From contig DATMAB010000027.1 of the NCBI GenBank assembly GCA_035573675.1, positions 310,001 to 374,000 on the forward strand: a stretch of 64,000 nucleotides of DNA. Reading direction: 5' to 3'. This document shows positions 28,980 through 38,998 of the stretch, one piece after another. The stretch comes from Terriglobales bacterium (GTDB lineage: Bacteria > Acidobacteriota > Terriglobia > Terriglobales > Acidobacteriaceae). Under the pieces are notes generated by a model. The model saw only the letters and a list, made by a program, of their open reading frames with translations. It was not told where the DNA came from and ran no database searches. How positions within the stretch are numbered: the first letter of the stretch is position 1; each line of letters starts with the position of its first letter. Made by a program: the position numbers and the translations under genes.

Positions 28980-29747
28980 ATGGTCCTGACAAATCTAACA
29001 ACCTTTGTTCTTACCCAGTCCCCGCTGGTGGCGATGTGGATGCTCCAGGAAGGCGGCGGCCAGGTGGGATGGGATCCAGTCTCACTGTGGAAGCAGATGG
29101 GCTGGCTGGCGCGCATCGTGGTGGTGATCCTGTTCATCGAGTCGGCGTGGTCGATCGGCGTGATGATCGATCGCTGGATCGCCTACAGCGCGGCCCGCAA
29201 GCAGTCGCGCGTGTTCGCGCCGCAGGTGGCGGGAGCGCTGCGCGAGGGCAAGCTGGATGAAGCCATCCGCGTGGCCGAGCGCAACAAGAAGAGCCACCTG
29301 GCCAAGGTCGTGACCGCGGGCTTGCAGGAGTTCCGCGCGCACCAGGAATCCACGGAACTGGCGGGCGAGCAGATCGAAGCTTCCAAGCGCGCACTGGAGC
29401 GGGCGCAAGCCATCGTGCACGCCGAGCTGAAGCGCGGCCTGGGCGGACTGGCCACTATCGGCGCCACGGCTCCCTTCGTCGGGCTGCTGGGCACCGTGGT
29501 CGGCATCCTCAACGCCTTCAAGCAGATTTCAGAGCAGAAGGCGACCGGTCTGGGCGCCGTGGCGGGCGGCATCTCCGAAGCTCTGGTGGCCACCGCCATC
29601 GGGCTGTTCGTCGCCATCCCGGCGGTGATGATGTACAACTACTTTTCCGCCAAGGTCGAGGCCTTCGACGTGGAGATGGACAACTCCTCGAGCGAGCTGA
29701 TCGACTACTTCCTGAAGCGGCGGCAGGTCGTGAAGCGGGCGTCGTAA
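28980..29747 (+). CDS. exbB: ExbB/TolQ/MotA-family proton channel subunit
   Basis: The 255-residue protein has an N-terminal TM (IVVVILFIESAWSIGVMIDRW) and two C-terminal TM helices around the signature LGGLATIGATAPFVGLLGTVVGILNAF and ISEALVATAIGLFVAIPAVMMYN. It forms the pentameric proton channel with ExbD that energises TonB. It follows tonB by ~170 nt, and an AGGAGGAG ribosome-binding site precedes the ATG. Two exbD genes follow at once. Confidence 0.95.
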   Translation: MVLTNLTTFVLTQSPLVAMWMLQEGGGQVGWDPVSLWKQMGWLARIVVVILFIESAWSIGVMIDRWIAYSAARKQSRVFAPQVAGALREGKLDEAIRVAERNKKSHLAKVVTAGLQEFRAHQESTELAGEQIEASKRALERAQAIVHAELKRGLGGLATIGATAPFVGLLGTVVGILNAFKQISEQKATGLGAVAGGISEALVATAIGLFVAIPAVMMYNYFSAKVEAFDVEMDNSSSELIDYFLKRRQVVKRAS

Positions 29748-29768
29748 GACGGCCGCGGGAGTCCAGGC

Positions 29769-30230
29769 ATGGCAGTCAAGCGCAAGTTGCCGATCAACTC
29801 CGACATCAACGTCACGCCCATGGCGGACGTGATGCTGGTGCTGTTGATCATCTTTATGGTGGTCACGCCCATGCTGCAGAAGGGCGTGAGCGTGGACCTG
29901 GCCAAGACCGACAACCCGGTCCAGATGCCCGATGCCGACAAGGAAGACGCCCTGCTGGTGGCCGTGATGCGCGACGGCAAGGTGTTCTTCGGCACCGAGC
30001 AGATCGGTCCGGATGAGCTGACCCAGCGCGTCAAGGACCGCATCGCCAACCGGGTGGACAAGCGCGTCTACATCCGCGCGGACGCGCGCGCCCGCTACAA
30101 GAACGTGGTCGAGGTGGTGGATAACGTCCGTTCGGCGGGCGTGGACCAGCTCGGCCTCTTGACCGAGCAGCGTCGTCCGCTGGCCGGGAAGGAAGGGGCG
30201 CCGCCCCCCGGAGGCGGCGGCCAGCCGTAG
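29769..30230 (+). CDS. exbD: ExbD/TolR-family protein 1
   Basis: The 153-residue protein has a single N-terminal TM in INVTPMADVMLVLLIIFMVVTPMLQ, with the conserved channel Asp (MADVMLVLLI). A periplasmic domain (MRDGKVFFGTEQIGPDEL to VEVVDNVRSAGVDQLGLLTEQ) follows. Partner of ExbB. The Pro/Gly-rich C-terminal tail is variable in the family. 12 nt separates it from the second exbD. Confidence 0.94.
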   Translation: MAVKRKLPINSDINVTPMADVMLVLLIIFMVVTPMLQKGVSVDLAKTDNPVQMPDADKEDALLVAVMRDGKVFFGTEQIGPDELTQRVKDRIANRVDKRVYIRADARARYKNVVEVVDNVRSAGVDQLGLLTEQRRPLAGKEGAPPPGGGGQP

Positions 30231-30242
30231 AGGAGAAGGCAT

Positions 30243-30683
30243 ATGGCAATTTCTATCGGAGGGCCAGGTGGCGGTCCCAAGTCGGACATCAACATCACGC
30301 CGCTGATCGACGTCATGCTGGTGCTGCTGGTCATCTTCATGGTGATCACGCCGCTGACACCCAAAGGGCTGGAGGCGCTGGTACCTCAGCCGCCGCCGCC
30401 CAACCAGCAACAGCAACCGCCCAGCGTGGATCGCACGATTGTGGTGCAGTTGATCAAGGCGCCGGGCCGCCCGGCGTTGAAGATCAACCAGGATGATGTC
30501 ACCTGGGAGACGCTCAAGACCCGCCTGGAAGACATCTACAAGACGCGCGCCGAGCGGGTGATGTTCGTCAAGGCGGATGATGACGTCGAATTCTCAGAAG
30601 TGGCGCAGGTCATCGACATCGCGCACTCCGCCCAGGTGGACAAGGTGGGCCTGATCACCGCCAAGATCGAGGCCGGCCAGTAG
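30243..30683 (+). CDS. exbD: ExbD/TolR-family protein 2
   Basis: A second ExbD of 146 residues: DINITPLIDVMLVLLVIFMVITPL is the TM with the conserved Asp, then a Pro/Gln-rich linker (PPPPNQQQQPP) and a periplasmic domain (VMFVKADDDVEFSEVAQVIDIAHSAQVDKVGLIT). Two tandem non-identical ExbD subunits suggest a heteromeric ExbD dimer. An AGGAGAAGG precedes the ATG at 30243. Confidence 0.94.
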   Translation: MAISIGGPGGGPKSDINITPLIDVMLVLLVIFMVITPLTPKGLEALVPQPPPPNQQQQPPSVDRTIVVQLIKAPGRPALKINQDDVTWETLKTRLEDIYKTRAERVMFVKADDDVEFSEVAQVIDIAHSAQVDKVGLITAKIEAGQ

Positions 30684-30709
30684 ACTCCTCAGGGAGAGAA
30701 CCGACCAAG

Positions 30710-31522
30710 ATGAGAACCGCACAACGCATCCTGCTGCTGGTGGCCCTGGCCGGGCTGGCGCTGGGCGCTTCCGGCTGCAACAAGCTCAAGGCCCGGGACC
30801 GCCTCAACAAGGGCGTGCAGGCCTACAAACAGGCCAAGTACGAGGACGCGATCGAGCGCTTCAAGGAAGCCGTCGAGCTCGACCCGCAGCTCAAGAACGC
30901 CAAGCTGTACCTGGCCACGGCCTACGCGCAGCAGTTCATTCCCGGAGTAGAAAGCCCGGAGAACATGCGCACGGCGGAACTCGCCATCGAGCAGTATTCC
31001 AAGGTACTGGAGGGCGACCCGCGCGACCTGACAAGCCTGAAGGGCATCGCCTCGCTGTACTTCAACATGAAGAAGTTCGACAAGTCGAAGGAATACCACC
31101 GCAAGGTGATGGAAGTGGATCCCAACGATCCCGAGACCTACTATTCCATCGCCGTGATCGACTGGACGGAGAGCTACGCGCTCCGTCAGGAGAAGCGGGC
31201 AGCCATCGGCCTGCAGCCCACCGAGCCGCTGAAAGACAAGAAAGTGTGTGCGGAGCTGGTGCAGGCGAACTCGACGCGGGTGGAGGAAGGGATCGATTTG
31301 CTGAAAAAGGCCATCGACCTGCGCCCCGACTACGACGACGCCATGGCCTACCTGAACCTGCTCTACCGGGAAAAAGCCGACATCCAGTGCGACAACCCGG
31401 AACTGCGGGCCGAGTTGCTCAAGCTGGCCGACGAAATGGTGGAGAAGACCATGGCCGTGAAACAGAAACGGGCCGCGGAAGCCGAAAAACACGCGCCTGG
31501 CGGCGTGACCCTCGGCCAATAG
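30710..31522 (+). CDS. TPR lipoprotein of the Ton operon
   Basis: The 270-residue protein has a lipoprotein signal peptide with lipobox LGASGC (Cys ~23). TPR units follow: GVQAYKQAKYEDAIERFKEAVELDPQ, LAIEQYSKVLEGDPRDL, KEYHRKVMEVDPNDPETYYS and EEGIDLLKKAIDLRPDYDDA. Its fixed place after exbD suggests an envelope scaffold working with the TonB machinery, but this is inference. A strong terminator follows. Confidence 0.88.
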   Translation: MRTAQRILLLVALAGLALGASGCNKLKARDRLNKGVQAYKQAKYEDAIERFKEAVELDPQLKNAKLYLATAYAQQFIPGVESPENMRTAELAIEQYSKVLEGDPRDLTSLKGIASLYFNMKKFDKSKEYHRKVMEVDPNDPETYYSIAVIDWTESYALRQEKRAAIGLQPTEPLKDKKVCAELVQANSTRVEEGIDLLKKAIDLRPDYDDAMAYLNLLYREKADIQCDNPELRAELLKLADEMVEKTMAVKQKRAAEAEKHAPGGVTLGQ

Positions 31523-31545
31523 CTGTAGTCCTCCTCAGAAAAGCG

Positions 31546-31577
31546 AGGCCCCTCGAAGCGAGGGGCCTTTCCTTTTA
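31546..31577 (+). terminator. Rho-independent terminator ending the tonB operon
   Basis: AGGCCCCTCG (31546-31555) pairs with CGAGGGGCCT (31559-31568) around AAG, followed by TTCCTTTT. Confidence 0.92.
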
Positions 31578-31617
31578 GAATCGAGATGTCGCCTGGGTTG
31601 CACCGAAGCATCCGTCC

Positions 31618-33162
31618 ATGTTCCGCAAGATCCTGATCGCCAACCGGGGTGAGATTGCGGTGCGCGTGCTGCGCGCCTGCCGCGAGATGGGCATCGCCAC
31701 GGTGGCCGTGTACTCGGAGGCCGACCGTGCCTCCCTGCACGTCCGGCGAGCCGACGAAGCCTGCTGCATCGGAGGGGCCGCGGCGACGGAGTCCTACCTG
31801 AACATGGCGAAAATCCTCGAGGCCGCGCGGCGCAGCGGGGCCGAGGCCATCCATCCCGGCTACGGCTTTCTCTCTGAGAATGCAAGATTCGCGCGCGCCT
31901 GCGTCGAAGCGGGGGTGAAGTTCATCGGGCCGCCCGCGGAGGCCATGGAACGCATGGGCTCGAAGACGCGCGCCCGGCAGGCCATGGAGCAGGCGGGCGT
32001 ACCGCTGGTGCCGGGGACGGCGCGCGGCCTGGCATCGGTCGAGAAAGCAGCACAGGTTGCGGCCAGAATCGGCTACCCGCTACTGCTCAAGGCTTCCGCT
32101 GGTGGAGGCGGCAAAGGCATGCGCCGCGTGGACACTCCCCAGGAACTGGCGGCCGCGTTCCGCGACGCCCAAAGTGAAGCCGAGCGCGCCTTCGGGGATG
32201 CCGAGGTGTACATCGAGAAGCTGCTCGAGCGGCCGCGTCATATCGAAGTCCAGGTGCTGGGCGATGAGCACGGCCATCTGATCCACTTGGGCGAGCGCGA
32301 GTGCTCCCTGCAACGGCGCCACCAGAAGGTCCTGGAGGAATCGCCTTCATCCCTGGTGGACGCCGAAATGCGGCGCCGCATGGGCGAAACAGCAGTGCGT
32401 GTAGCCCGCGCCGCCGGCTACGCCAGCGCCGGCACCGTCGAGTTCCTGGTGGACGCCGACCGCAACTTCTACTTCCTGGAGATGAACACCCGCCTGCAAG
32501 TGGAGCACCCGGTGACGGAGATGGTCACCGGGCTCGACCTGGTGCAGTGGCAGATCCGTATCGCGGCGGGCGAGCGCCTGCCCTTCAGGCAGGACGACAT
32601 CCAGATGCGGGGGCACGCCATCGAGTGCCGCATCTACGCCGAGGATCCGGACAACAACTTCTTTCCATCACCCGGCAAGATCACCCGGCTGCTGGCGCCT
32701 TCGGGCCCGGGCATCCGGGAGGACAGCGGCATCTACGAAGGCTGGACCGTGCCTCTGGAGTACGACCCGCTGCTTTCGAAGCTGGTGGCACACGCGCCGA
32801 CGCGCGCCGAAGCCGCGGCCCGCCTGTCCCGCGCCTTGGACGAGTACTTCGTGGGCGGCATCAAGACCACGTTGCCGCTGTTCCGGCGCCTACTGCGTCA
32901 TCCGGATTTCCTGGCGGGAAGGCTCGACACGGGCTTCCTCGACCGGCTTCTGGAAAAGGCCGAGGAAACTCCCGCGACGACCGATGGCCTGACCGCGGAT
33001 CACATTGCGGCCATCGCTGCGGCCGTGTTTCAGGCCGAAGGACACTCGGCGGCCCAGGTGCCGACCGGTGTCAGGACGAATGGAGCGCGTCCCTCGGCTC
33101 CGGAGCGGCCCTCGGGATGGAAGCAGGCGGCGCGACGGGAGGCGCTGCGCCAACAGGAATGA
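31618..33162 (+). CDS. accC: biotin carboxylase subunit of an acyl-CoA/acetyl-CoA carboxylase
   Basis: ATP-grasp enzyme that carboxylates biotin. MFRKILIANRGEIAVRVLRACREMGI, HPGYGFLSENARFA, KASAGGGGKGMRRV (ATP loop), VEFLVDADRNFYFLEMNTRLQVEHPVTE and AEDPDNNFFPSPGKI are all present. At 514 residues it exceeds the ~450 of AccC. The C-terminal extra ~65 residues (from LEKAEETPATTDGL) resemble the alpha-subunit extension of propionyl/methylcrotonyl-type carboxylases. It overlaps the next gene by ATGA, so the two are translationally coupled. No carboxyltransferase gene is adjacent. Confidence 0.94.
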   Translation: MFRKILIANRGEIAVRVLRACREMGIATVAVYSEADRASLHVRRADEACCIGGAAATESYLNMAKILEAARRSGAEAIHPGYGFLSENARFARACVEAGVKFIGPPAEAMERMGSKTRARQAMEQAGVPLVPGTARGLASVEKAAQVAARIGYPLLLKASAGGGGKGMRRVDTPQELAAAFRDAQSEAERAFGDAEVYIEKLLERPRHIEVQVLGDEHGHLIHLGERECSLQRRHQKVLEESPSSLVDAEMRRRMGETAVRVARAAGYASAGTVEFLVDADRNFYFLEMNTRLQVEHPVTEMVTGLDLVQWQIRIAAGERLPFRQDDIQMRGHAIECRIYAEDPDNNFFPSPGKITRLLAPSGPGIREDSGIYEGWTVPLEYDPLLSKLVAHAPTRAEAAARLSRALDEYFVGGIKTTLPLFRRLLRHPDFLAGRLDTGFLDRLLEKAEETPATTDGLTADHIAAIAAAVFQAEGHSAAQVPTGVRTNGARPSAPERPSGWKQAARREALRQQE

Positions 33163-33662
33163 CCTACGAAGTGCGCATCGACGGCCAGAGCTACCGCGTG
33201 GAGCTGGAGCGCGGAGACCAGCCCAACGACTGGCGCTGCCGGCTGGACGGTCGCGAACTGGCGCTGGACGCCGTGTTCCCCGAGCGCGACCTGCTCTCGC
33301 TGCTGGTGGGCGGGCGTTCCTATGAGATCAAGCGGGAAGTGGTGGGCCGCGACCTGCACATGGTGCTGGCCGGCGTGCGCCGTCAGGCGGAAGTGCGCGA
33401 CCCGCGAACGCTCAAGTCGCGCCGTGCCGGAGAAGCCGCCGGCGGCGGCCCCAGGAAGCTGGTCGCGCCCATGCCGGGCAAGGTGGTGCGGCTACTGGTG
33501 GCGGAGAACGACGCCGTCGAGGCCGGGCAGGGAATAGCGGTGATTGAGGCCATGAAGATGCAGAACGAGCTCAAGTCACCGAAGAAAGGCGTGGTGCGGA
33601 AGATCCTGGCCAGCGAAGGCGCGGCAGTGAATGCGGGAGAGACGCTGGCGGTGGTGGAGTGA
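33159..33662 (+). CDS. biotin carboxyl carrier protein
   Basis: The 167-residue partner of the upstream carboxylase. The C-terminal biotinyl domain (LVAPMPGKVVRLLVAENDAVEAGQGIAVIEAMKMQNEL) has the EAMKM biotinylation motif. The N-terminal ~80 residues (YEVRIDGQSYRVELE, SLLVGGRSYEIKRE) are like the beta-rich BT-type region of acyl-CoA carboxylase alpha subunits. Together the two genes look like a split acyl-CoA carboxylase alpha chain. ATG at 33159 lies within the TGA overlap of the previous gene. Confidence 0.92.
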   Translation: MTYEVRIDGQSYRVELERGDQPNDWRCRLDGRELALDAVFPERDLLSLLVGGRSYEIKREVVGRDLHMVLAGVRRQAEVRDPRTLKSRRAGEAAGGGPRKLVAPMPGKVVRLLVAENDAVEAGQGIAVIEAMKMQNELKSPKKGVVRKILASEGAAVNAGETLAVVE

Positions 33663-33668
33663 GAACCA

Positions 33669-33704
33669 TCTGGTCATGTCATATTCTGGTCATCTGGTGA
33701 TCTG
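33669..33704. repeat. octamer array after the BCCP gene
   Basis: Units TCTGGTCA, TGTCATAT, TCTGGTCA, TCTGGTGA start 7 nt after the BCCP stop codon. Confidence 0.8.
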
Positions 33705-33773
33705 AGCGGAGGGTGGCCCGGCCGTGAAGAGTCGTCGTCCGCCGCGGCGGACCCGGAATGACGCGGGCTGCGA

Positions 33774-35156
<1,383 letters not shown>

Positions 35157-35160
35157 GACT

Positions 35161-35188
35161 TCAGTTCTCAGTTCCCAGTCCTCAGCGG
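35161..35188. repeat. heptamer array between hslV and hslU
   Basis: Four units TCAGTTC, TCAGTTC, CCAGTCC, TCAGCGG begin 4 nt upstream of the hslU start and fill most of the hslV-hslU gap. Confidence 0.9.
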
Positions 35189-35197
35189 ACCAGGTCC

Positions 35198-35740
35198 CTA
35201 GAGCTCCTCCACGGTAATGTGCTCATTGGTATAGATGCAGATTCGGGCGGCGATCTTCATGGCTTCTTCCACGATTTTTCGCGCCGGCAACTGGGTGTGG
35301 TCGTAGAGAGCGCGGGCAGCGGAGAGCGCATAAGGTCCGCCGCTGCCGATGGCGGCGATGCCGTCGTCGGGCTCGATGATGTCTCCGGTGCCGCTGATCA
35401 GGTAGGTAGTGGTCTTGTCCGTGACCAGGAGCAGCGCTTCCAGGTGGCGCAGGATCTTGTCCGTGCGCCAGTCCTTGGCCAGCTCTACAGCCGCCCGCCC
35501 CAGGTTGCCGTGGAACTGTTCGAGCTTCGATTCAAATCGACTGAAGAGCGAGAAGGCGTCGGCGGTGGAGCCCGCAAAACCGGCCAGGATCTTGTCCTGA
35601 TAAAGCCGCCGGATCTTCTTGGCCGTGTGCTTGAGGACGTCGTGGCCGACGGTGACCTGGCCGTCGGCCGCCATCACCACGGCGCCGTCGCGGCGCACGC
35701 ACAGGACAGTGGTGGAACGCACTGGTAGTGTCTTCTTCAT
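35198..35740 (-). CDS. hslV: HslV peptidase subunit of the HslUV protease
   Basis: The N-terminal-nucleophile peptidase. [24 protein letters not shown] is the mature start region with Thr nucleophile and conserved Asp/Lys network. [60 protein letters not shown] and [14 protein letters not shown] follow. A ~9-residue propeptide (MKKTLPVRS) precedes TTV, longer than the lone Met in E. coli HslV. First gene of hslV-hslU. Confidence 0.96.
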   Translation of the reverse strand: MKKTLPVRSTTVLCVRRDGAVVMAADGQVTVGHDVLKHTAKKIRRLYQDKILAGFAGSTADAFSLFSRFESKLEQFHGNLGRAAVELAKDWRTDKILRHLEALLLVTDKTTTYLISGTGDIIEPDDGIAAIGSGGPYALSAARALYDHTQLPARKIVEEAMKIAARICIYTNEHITVEEL

Positions 35741-35773
35741 GAGCGCAATCTTCGATTATACGAGGTTTTGTTA

Positions 35774-35801
35774 ACTGACCACTGGCCACTGACCACTGAC
35801 A
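35774..35801. repeat. heptamer array between the CBS gene and hslV
   Basis: Four units ACTGACC, ACTGGCC, ACTGACC, ACTGACA, ending 9 nt before the CBS-gene stop codon. Confidence 0.9.
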
Positions 35802-35810
35802 ACCGGGTTC

Positions 35811-36248
35811 TCACCCGCCCTGGGCGTCGTTGGTCAGCGAGGTCTCCAGCGCATCCAGTTGATGGGAAAGGTCGTCCACCAGCGATTGCAGCAGGTTGCG
35901 GATGGAGAGGATGCCAAGCAGTTTGCCGTTGGCGTCCGTGATGGGCAGGTGGCGGATGTGGCGCTCCAGCATGATGTTCAGCGCCTCGCTGGCGGTCATC
36001 TCCAGGCCCGCCATCTCCACCGGCGTGGTGGCGATGTCCTTCACAGGCGTGCGGGCGGGGTCCTTGCCGCTGAGGGCGAATTTCTGCAGCACGTCGCGCT
36101 CGGTGAAGATGCCCGCCACCAGTCCGCGGTCGTCCACCAGGGCGACGGCGCCCACGCGGTGTTCGAGCATGCACTGGATGGCATCCTTCACGCTGGCCTG
36201 CACCCCTACGGTCGCCGGGTTCTCGTCACACAGTTCCAGGATGTTCAT
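35811..36248 (-). CDS. two-CBS-domain protein
   Basis: The 145-residue protein consists of a CBS pair: ATVGVQASVKDAIQCMLEHRVGAVALVDDRGLVAGIFTERDVL and TPVEMAGLEMTASEALNIMLERHIRHLPITDANGKLLGILSIRNLL, ending in a short helix. Such stand-alone CBS pairs bind adenine nucleotides and act as regulatory modules. The partner is unknown. Upstream of hslV in the same orientation, separated by a heptamer array. Confidence 0.93.
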   Translation of the reverse strand: MNILELCDENPATVGVQASVKDAIQCMLEHRVGAVALVDDRGLVAGIFTERDVLQKFALSGKDPARTPVKDIATTPVEMAGLEMTASEALNIMLERHIRHLPITDANGKLLGILSIRNLLQSLVDDLSHQLDALETSLTNDAQGG

Positions 36249-36362
36249 CGGGCACCTCCTTCACGCGTTTGGAAGCCTGCATTATGCTCCTGGACGGGCG
36301 CGTGTCAATAGCTCACGACTCCAAAAGGCTTCACCGCCGAGATCGCCGAGCGCGCCGCCATT

Positions 36363-36442
36363 GTCGTTCCGAGCGAAGCGAGGAATCCCCACCCGCGTAG
36401 GACTGTCAGGGTAGAGGGAGGCTTCGCTTCGCTCCGCATGAC
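36363..36442. repeat. palindromic repeat with GAGCGAAGCGAGG / CTTCGCTTCGCTC arms
   Basis: TGTCGTTCCGAGCGAAGCGA at the left and GCTTCGCTTCGCTCCGCATG at the right form imperfect inverted ends in the gap between the amidohydrolase and CBS genes. It is related to the GTCATCCTGAGCGA family. Confidence 0.7.
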
Positions 36443-36473
36443 AACCAGCGTCTGGGAGCCTACGGATCAGGTA

Positions 36474-37787
36474 TCAGTCACTCTTTTTGAAGAGCTTGCC
36501 GTCCTTCATCACGAACGTCACCCGCTCAAGTTCGCGCACATCCTTCAGGGGATCGCCATGGACCGCGATGATGTCGGCGTACGCGCCGGGCGCGATCACC
36601 CCCAGCTTGCCCTGCATGCCGAGCAGCTCCGCGGCGCGCGACGTGGCCGCGCGGATGGCCTCCGCCGGTGTCATGCCGAACTCCACCATATGGCGGAACT
36701 CCTGCGCCATGGGCTCGCTCCAGGGAAAGCCGCCGGCGTCGGTGCCAAAGGCGATCTTCACGCCCGCCTTCATCGCCTTCTGGAACGATGGCCCGTGCAC
36801 TTCGACGCGCTTGCGGTCCAGGCGGCCTTGCGGCGTGTTCTCCGGCTCCCAGTAGAAGTAGTAGGGCGAGAAGGTGGGCACGTACCACGTTCCCTGGCGG
36901 ACCATCTGCTGGATGGCGGCGTCGTCGAGTTCCAGGCCGTGCTCGATGGAGTCGCAGCCTCCGTCGAGAGCTCGGTGCAAGCCTTCGCCGTTGTAGGCAT
37001 GGCAGGCGACCTTCTTCCCCCAGCCGTGGGTCTCATCCACGATGGCGCGCAGCTCCTCCAGCGTGAGCGTGGGTTGCGATTGCAGGCGTCCCTGCTCGTC
37101 CACCCAGGAGCGATGGGTCATGTAGACCTTGATCCAGTCGGCGCCGTGGTCGAGCTGTTCGCGCGCCGCCTTGCGGGCTTCCACCGGCCCGTCCACGATC
37201 TGCACGCCTTTGGGCACGGTGATCTCCGGCGCGTAGCCGCGCAAGAGATAGCCGCCGGTAGAGGAAATGGCGCGGGTCGAGGCGAAGATGCGCGGTCCGG
37301 GAATGTATCCCTGCTCGATGGCCTGCTTGATGCCGACGTCGCCGTAGCCGGCGCCTTCGGTTTCCACGTCGCGGATGGTGGTGAACCCCTGCTCCAGCGC
37401 CCGGCGCGCGGAAACCGTGGCTCGCGCTGCCCGGAACGCCAGCCCGTGCTTGAGCAACTGCACGTCGTAGCCCCCCTCCGCGGGGTCCTCTCCTTGCAGA
37501 AAGATGTGGGTGTGCGTGTCGATCAGGCCGGGCAGGACGGTCGCCGACGAAAGATCGATGACCTGAGCGCCCGGCGGCAAGGTCACCTTCGCAGCTTCGC
37601 CTACGGCCTCAATGCGGCCGCCGCGGACGACGATGACGACGTTGCGGCGCGGCCCGGCCTCGGTGCCGTCGATCAGCGTCCCGGCACGGATGACCACCAC
37701 CGGTTCCGCTCCGGCTGCAGCCGTTTGCGCCACGGCGCCTGCCGTGCAGACCGCCGCTGCCAGAATCACTCCAGTGAACCAGCGCAT
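36474..37787 (-). CDS. secreted metal-dependent amidohydrolase (imidazolonepropionase/prolidase-like)
   Basis: The 437-residue product has a signal peptide (WFTGVILAAAVCTAGAVAQ) and an amidohydrolase TIM barrel: GTLIDGTEAG, LPGLIDTHTHIF (HxH metal site), DWIKVYMTH (likely bridging Lys), ACHAYNGEGLHRAL and CDSIEHG (His ligands), FGTDAGG (catalytic Asp), then the C-terminal beta-sandwich (PGAYADIIAVHGDPL). Such secreted members often cleave dipeptides or cyclic amides; the substrate is not predictable. Confidence 0.9.
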   Translation of the reverse strand: MRWFTGVILAAAVCTAGAVAQTAAAGAEPVVVIRAGTLIDGTEAGPRRNVVIVVRGGRIEAVGEAAKVTLPPGAQVIDLSSATVLPGLIDTHTHIFLQGEDPAEGGYDVQLLKHGLAFRAARATVSARRALEQGFTTIRDVETEGAGYGDVGIKQAIEQGYIPGPRIFASTRAISSTGGYLLRGYAPEITVPKGVQIVDGPVEARKAAREQLDHGADWIKVYMTHRSWVDEQGRLQSQPTLTLEELRAIVDETHGWGKKVACHAYNGEGLHRALDGGCDSIEHGLELDDAAIQQMVRQGTWYVPTFSPYYFYWEPENTPQGRLDRKRVEVHGPSFQKAMKAGVKIAFGTDAGGFPWSEPMAQEFRHMVEFGMTPAEAIRAATSRAAELLGMQGKLGVIAPGAYADIIAVHGDPLKDVRELERVTFVMKDGKLFKKSD

Positions 37788-37950
37788 CGAAGCCTCCTCG
37801 TTGACCAGGGCGTATAGGAATACGCCCCGGCGCCCGGACTTGCCAAGTGGGTAATCGCAGGGCGATTACGTTGGTTTGGCCCCGCCGGTGAGCCGGACGT
37901 CCCGCGCAAGACGCCTTCGCAGCCCGCATGCGATAATAGAAGCTCATTCG

Positions 37951-38922
37951 ATGCTCAGGCGGCTAACTATGTGGATGTTCCGTTCTTCGGTGGCGCTGGC
38001 GCTGTTGGTGTGCGTGGGGTGCTCGGCGCAATCGGCCACCAATGAAACCAACCGGCGCCTGGAGCGCCAGGTGCGCGTGTACTTCAAGGTCCCGGCCACG
38101 GTAAACGTCGCGGTCAAGGAACGCAAGCCCAGCGACTTCCCGGGTTTCGAAAAGGTGACCGTAACGCTCTCCGACGATACGCGTTCCAGCAGCTACGACT
38201 TCCTGCTCTCCCAGGACGAGAAAACGCTCTACCGCCTGACGACTGTGGACATCAGCAAGGATCCGTTCGCCGAGAACGTGAAGAAGATCGACACCACCGG
38301 CCGGCCCGTCCGCGGCAACAAGGACGCCAAGGTCGAGATCGTCGTCTACGACGACTTCCAGTGTCCCTACTGCGCGCGCATGCACGGCTATCTCTTCCAG
38401 GACATCATTAAGACGCACGGCGACCGCATCCGCGTGCTGTACAAGGACTATCCGCTGCAGAGCATCCATCCCTGGGCCACGCACGCCGCCATCAACGCCA
38501 ACTGCCTGGCGGCGCAGAACCATGACGCGTATTGGGACTTCGCCGACCGCATCCATCTGAACCAGAAGGAAGTCACGGGCGAGAACCGTCCGCTGCCGGA
38601 GCAACTGGCCGTCCTGGACAGGATCGCGATGGAGTACGGCGGCAAGCACAAGCTGGACGCGAGCCGGCTGGAGGCCTGCATCAAGAAGGCGGATGATTCC
38701 GCCGTCCGCGCCTCCATCGCGGAAGGCGACGCCCTCGGCGTGGACTCGACCCCGCAACTGTTCATCAACGGGGAGCTGGTCGCGGGAGCGGTGCCGCCCA
38801 AGGACCTGCGCGCGGTGCTGGACCGCATTCTGGTGGAGAACGGCCAGCAGCCGCCGGCTGCGGCAGCGCAGAACGCGGGCGCGCCTTCGTCGGCGCCCGC
38901 GCAAAGTGTTCCGAACAACTGA
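37951..38922 (+). CDS. DsbA-like thiol:disulfide oxidoreductase lipoprotein/secreted protein
   Basis: The 323-residue protein has a signal sequence with a possible lipobox (LVCVGC) and an N-terminal ~110-residue domain of unknown role. Its thioredoxin/DsbA domain carries YDDFQCPYCARMHGYLF (CPYC active site), YKDYPLQSIHPWA, and DSTPQLFINGELVAG (cis-Pro loop with TPQLFING). A disordered Ala/Pro-rich tail follows. It would catalyse periplasmic disulfide formation. The ATG at 37951 starts the signal peptide. It precedes a SurA-like chaperone, a natural pairing for envelope folding. Confidence 0.92.
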   Translation: MLRRLTMWMFRSSVALALLVCVGCSAQSATNETNRRLERQVRVYFKVPATVNVAVKERKPSDFPGFEKVTVTLSDDTRSSSYDFLLSQDEKTLYRLTTVDISKDPFAENVKKIDTTGRPVRGNKDAKVEIVVYDDFQCPYCARMHGYLFQDIIKTHGDRIRVLYKDYPLQSIHPWATHAAINANCLAAQNHDAYWDFADRIHLNQKEVTGENRPLPEQLAVLDRIAMEYGGKHKLDASRLEACIKKADDSAVRASIAEGDALGVDSTPQLFINGELVAGAVPPKDLRAVLDRILVENGQQPPAAAAQNAGAPSSAPAQSVPNN

Positions 38923-38998
38923 GACGGGAAGCCTTCCCGCCGGCGTGCAGCGTGCGCAGCGGCCGGGCGAGGCCTCCCTGGTGGAGGAAGTGACCCTC

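Noticed and set aside
36438-37817. 459-codon plus-strand open frame opposite the amidohydrolase
   Set aside because: No motif and typical shadow composition; the amidohydrolase has metal-site motifs.
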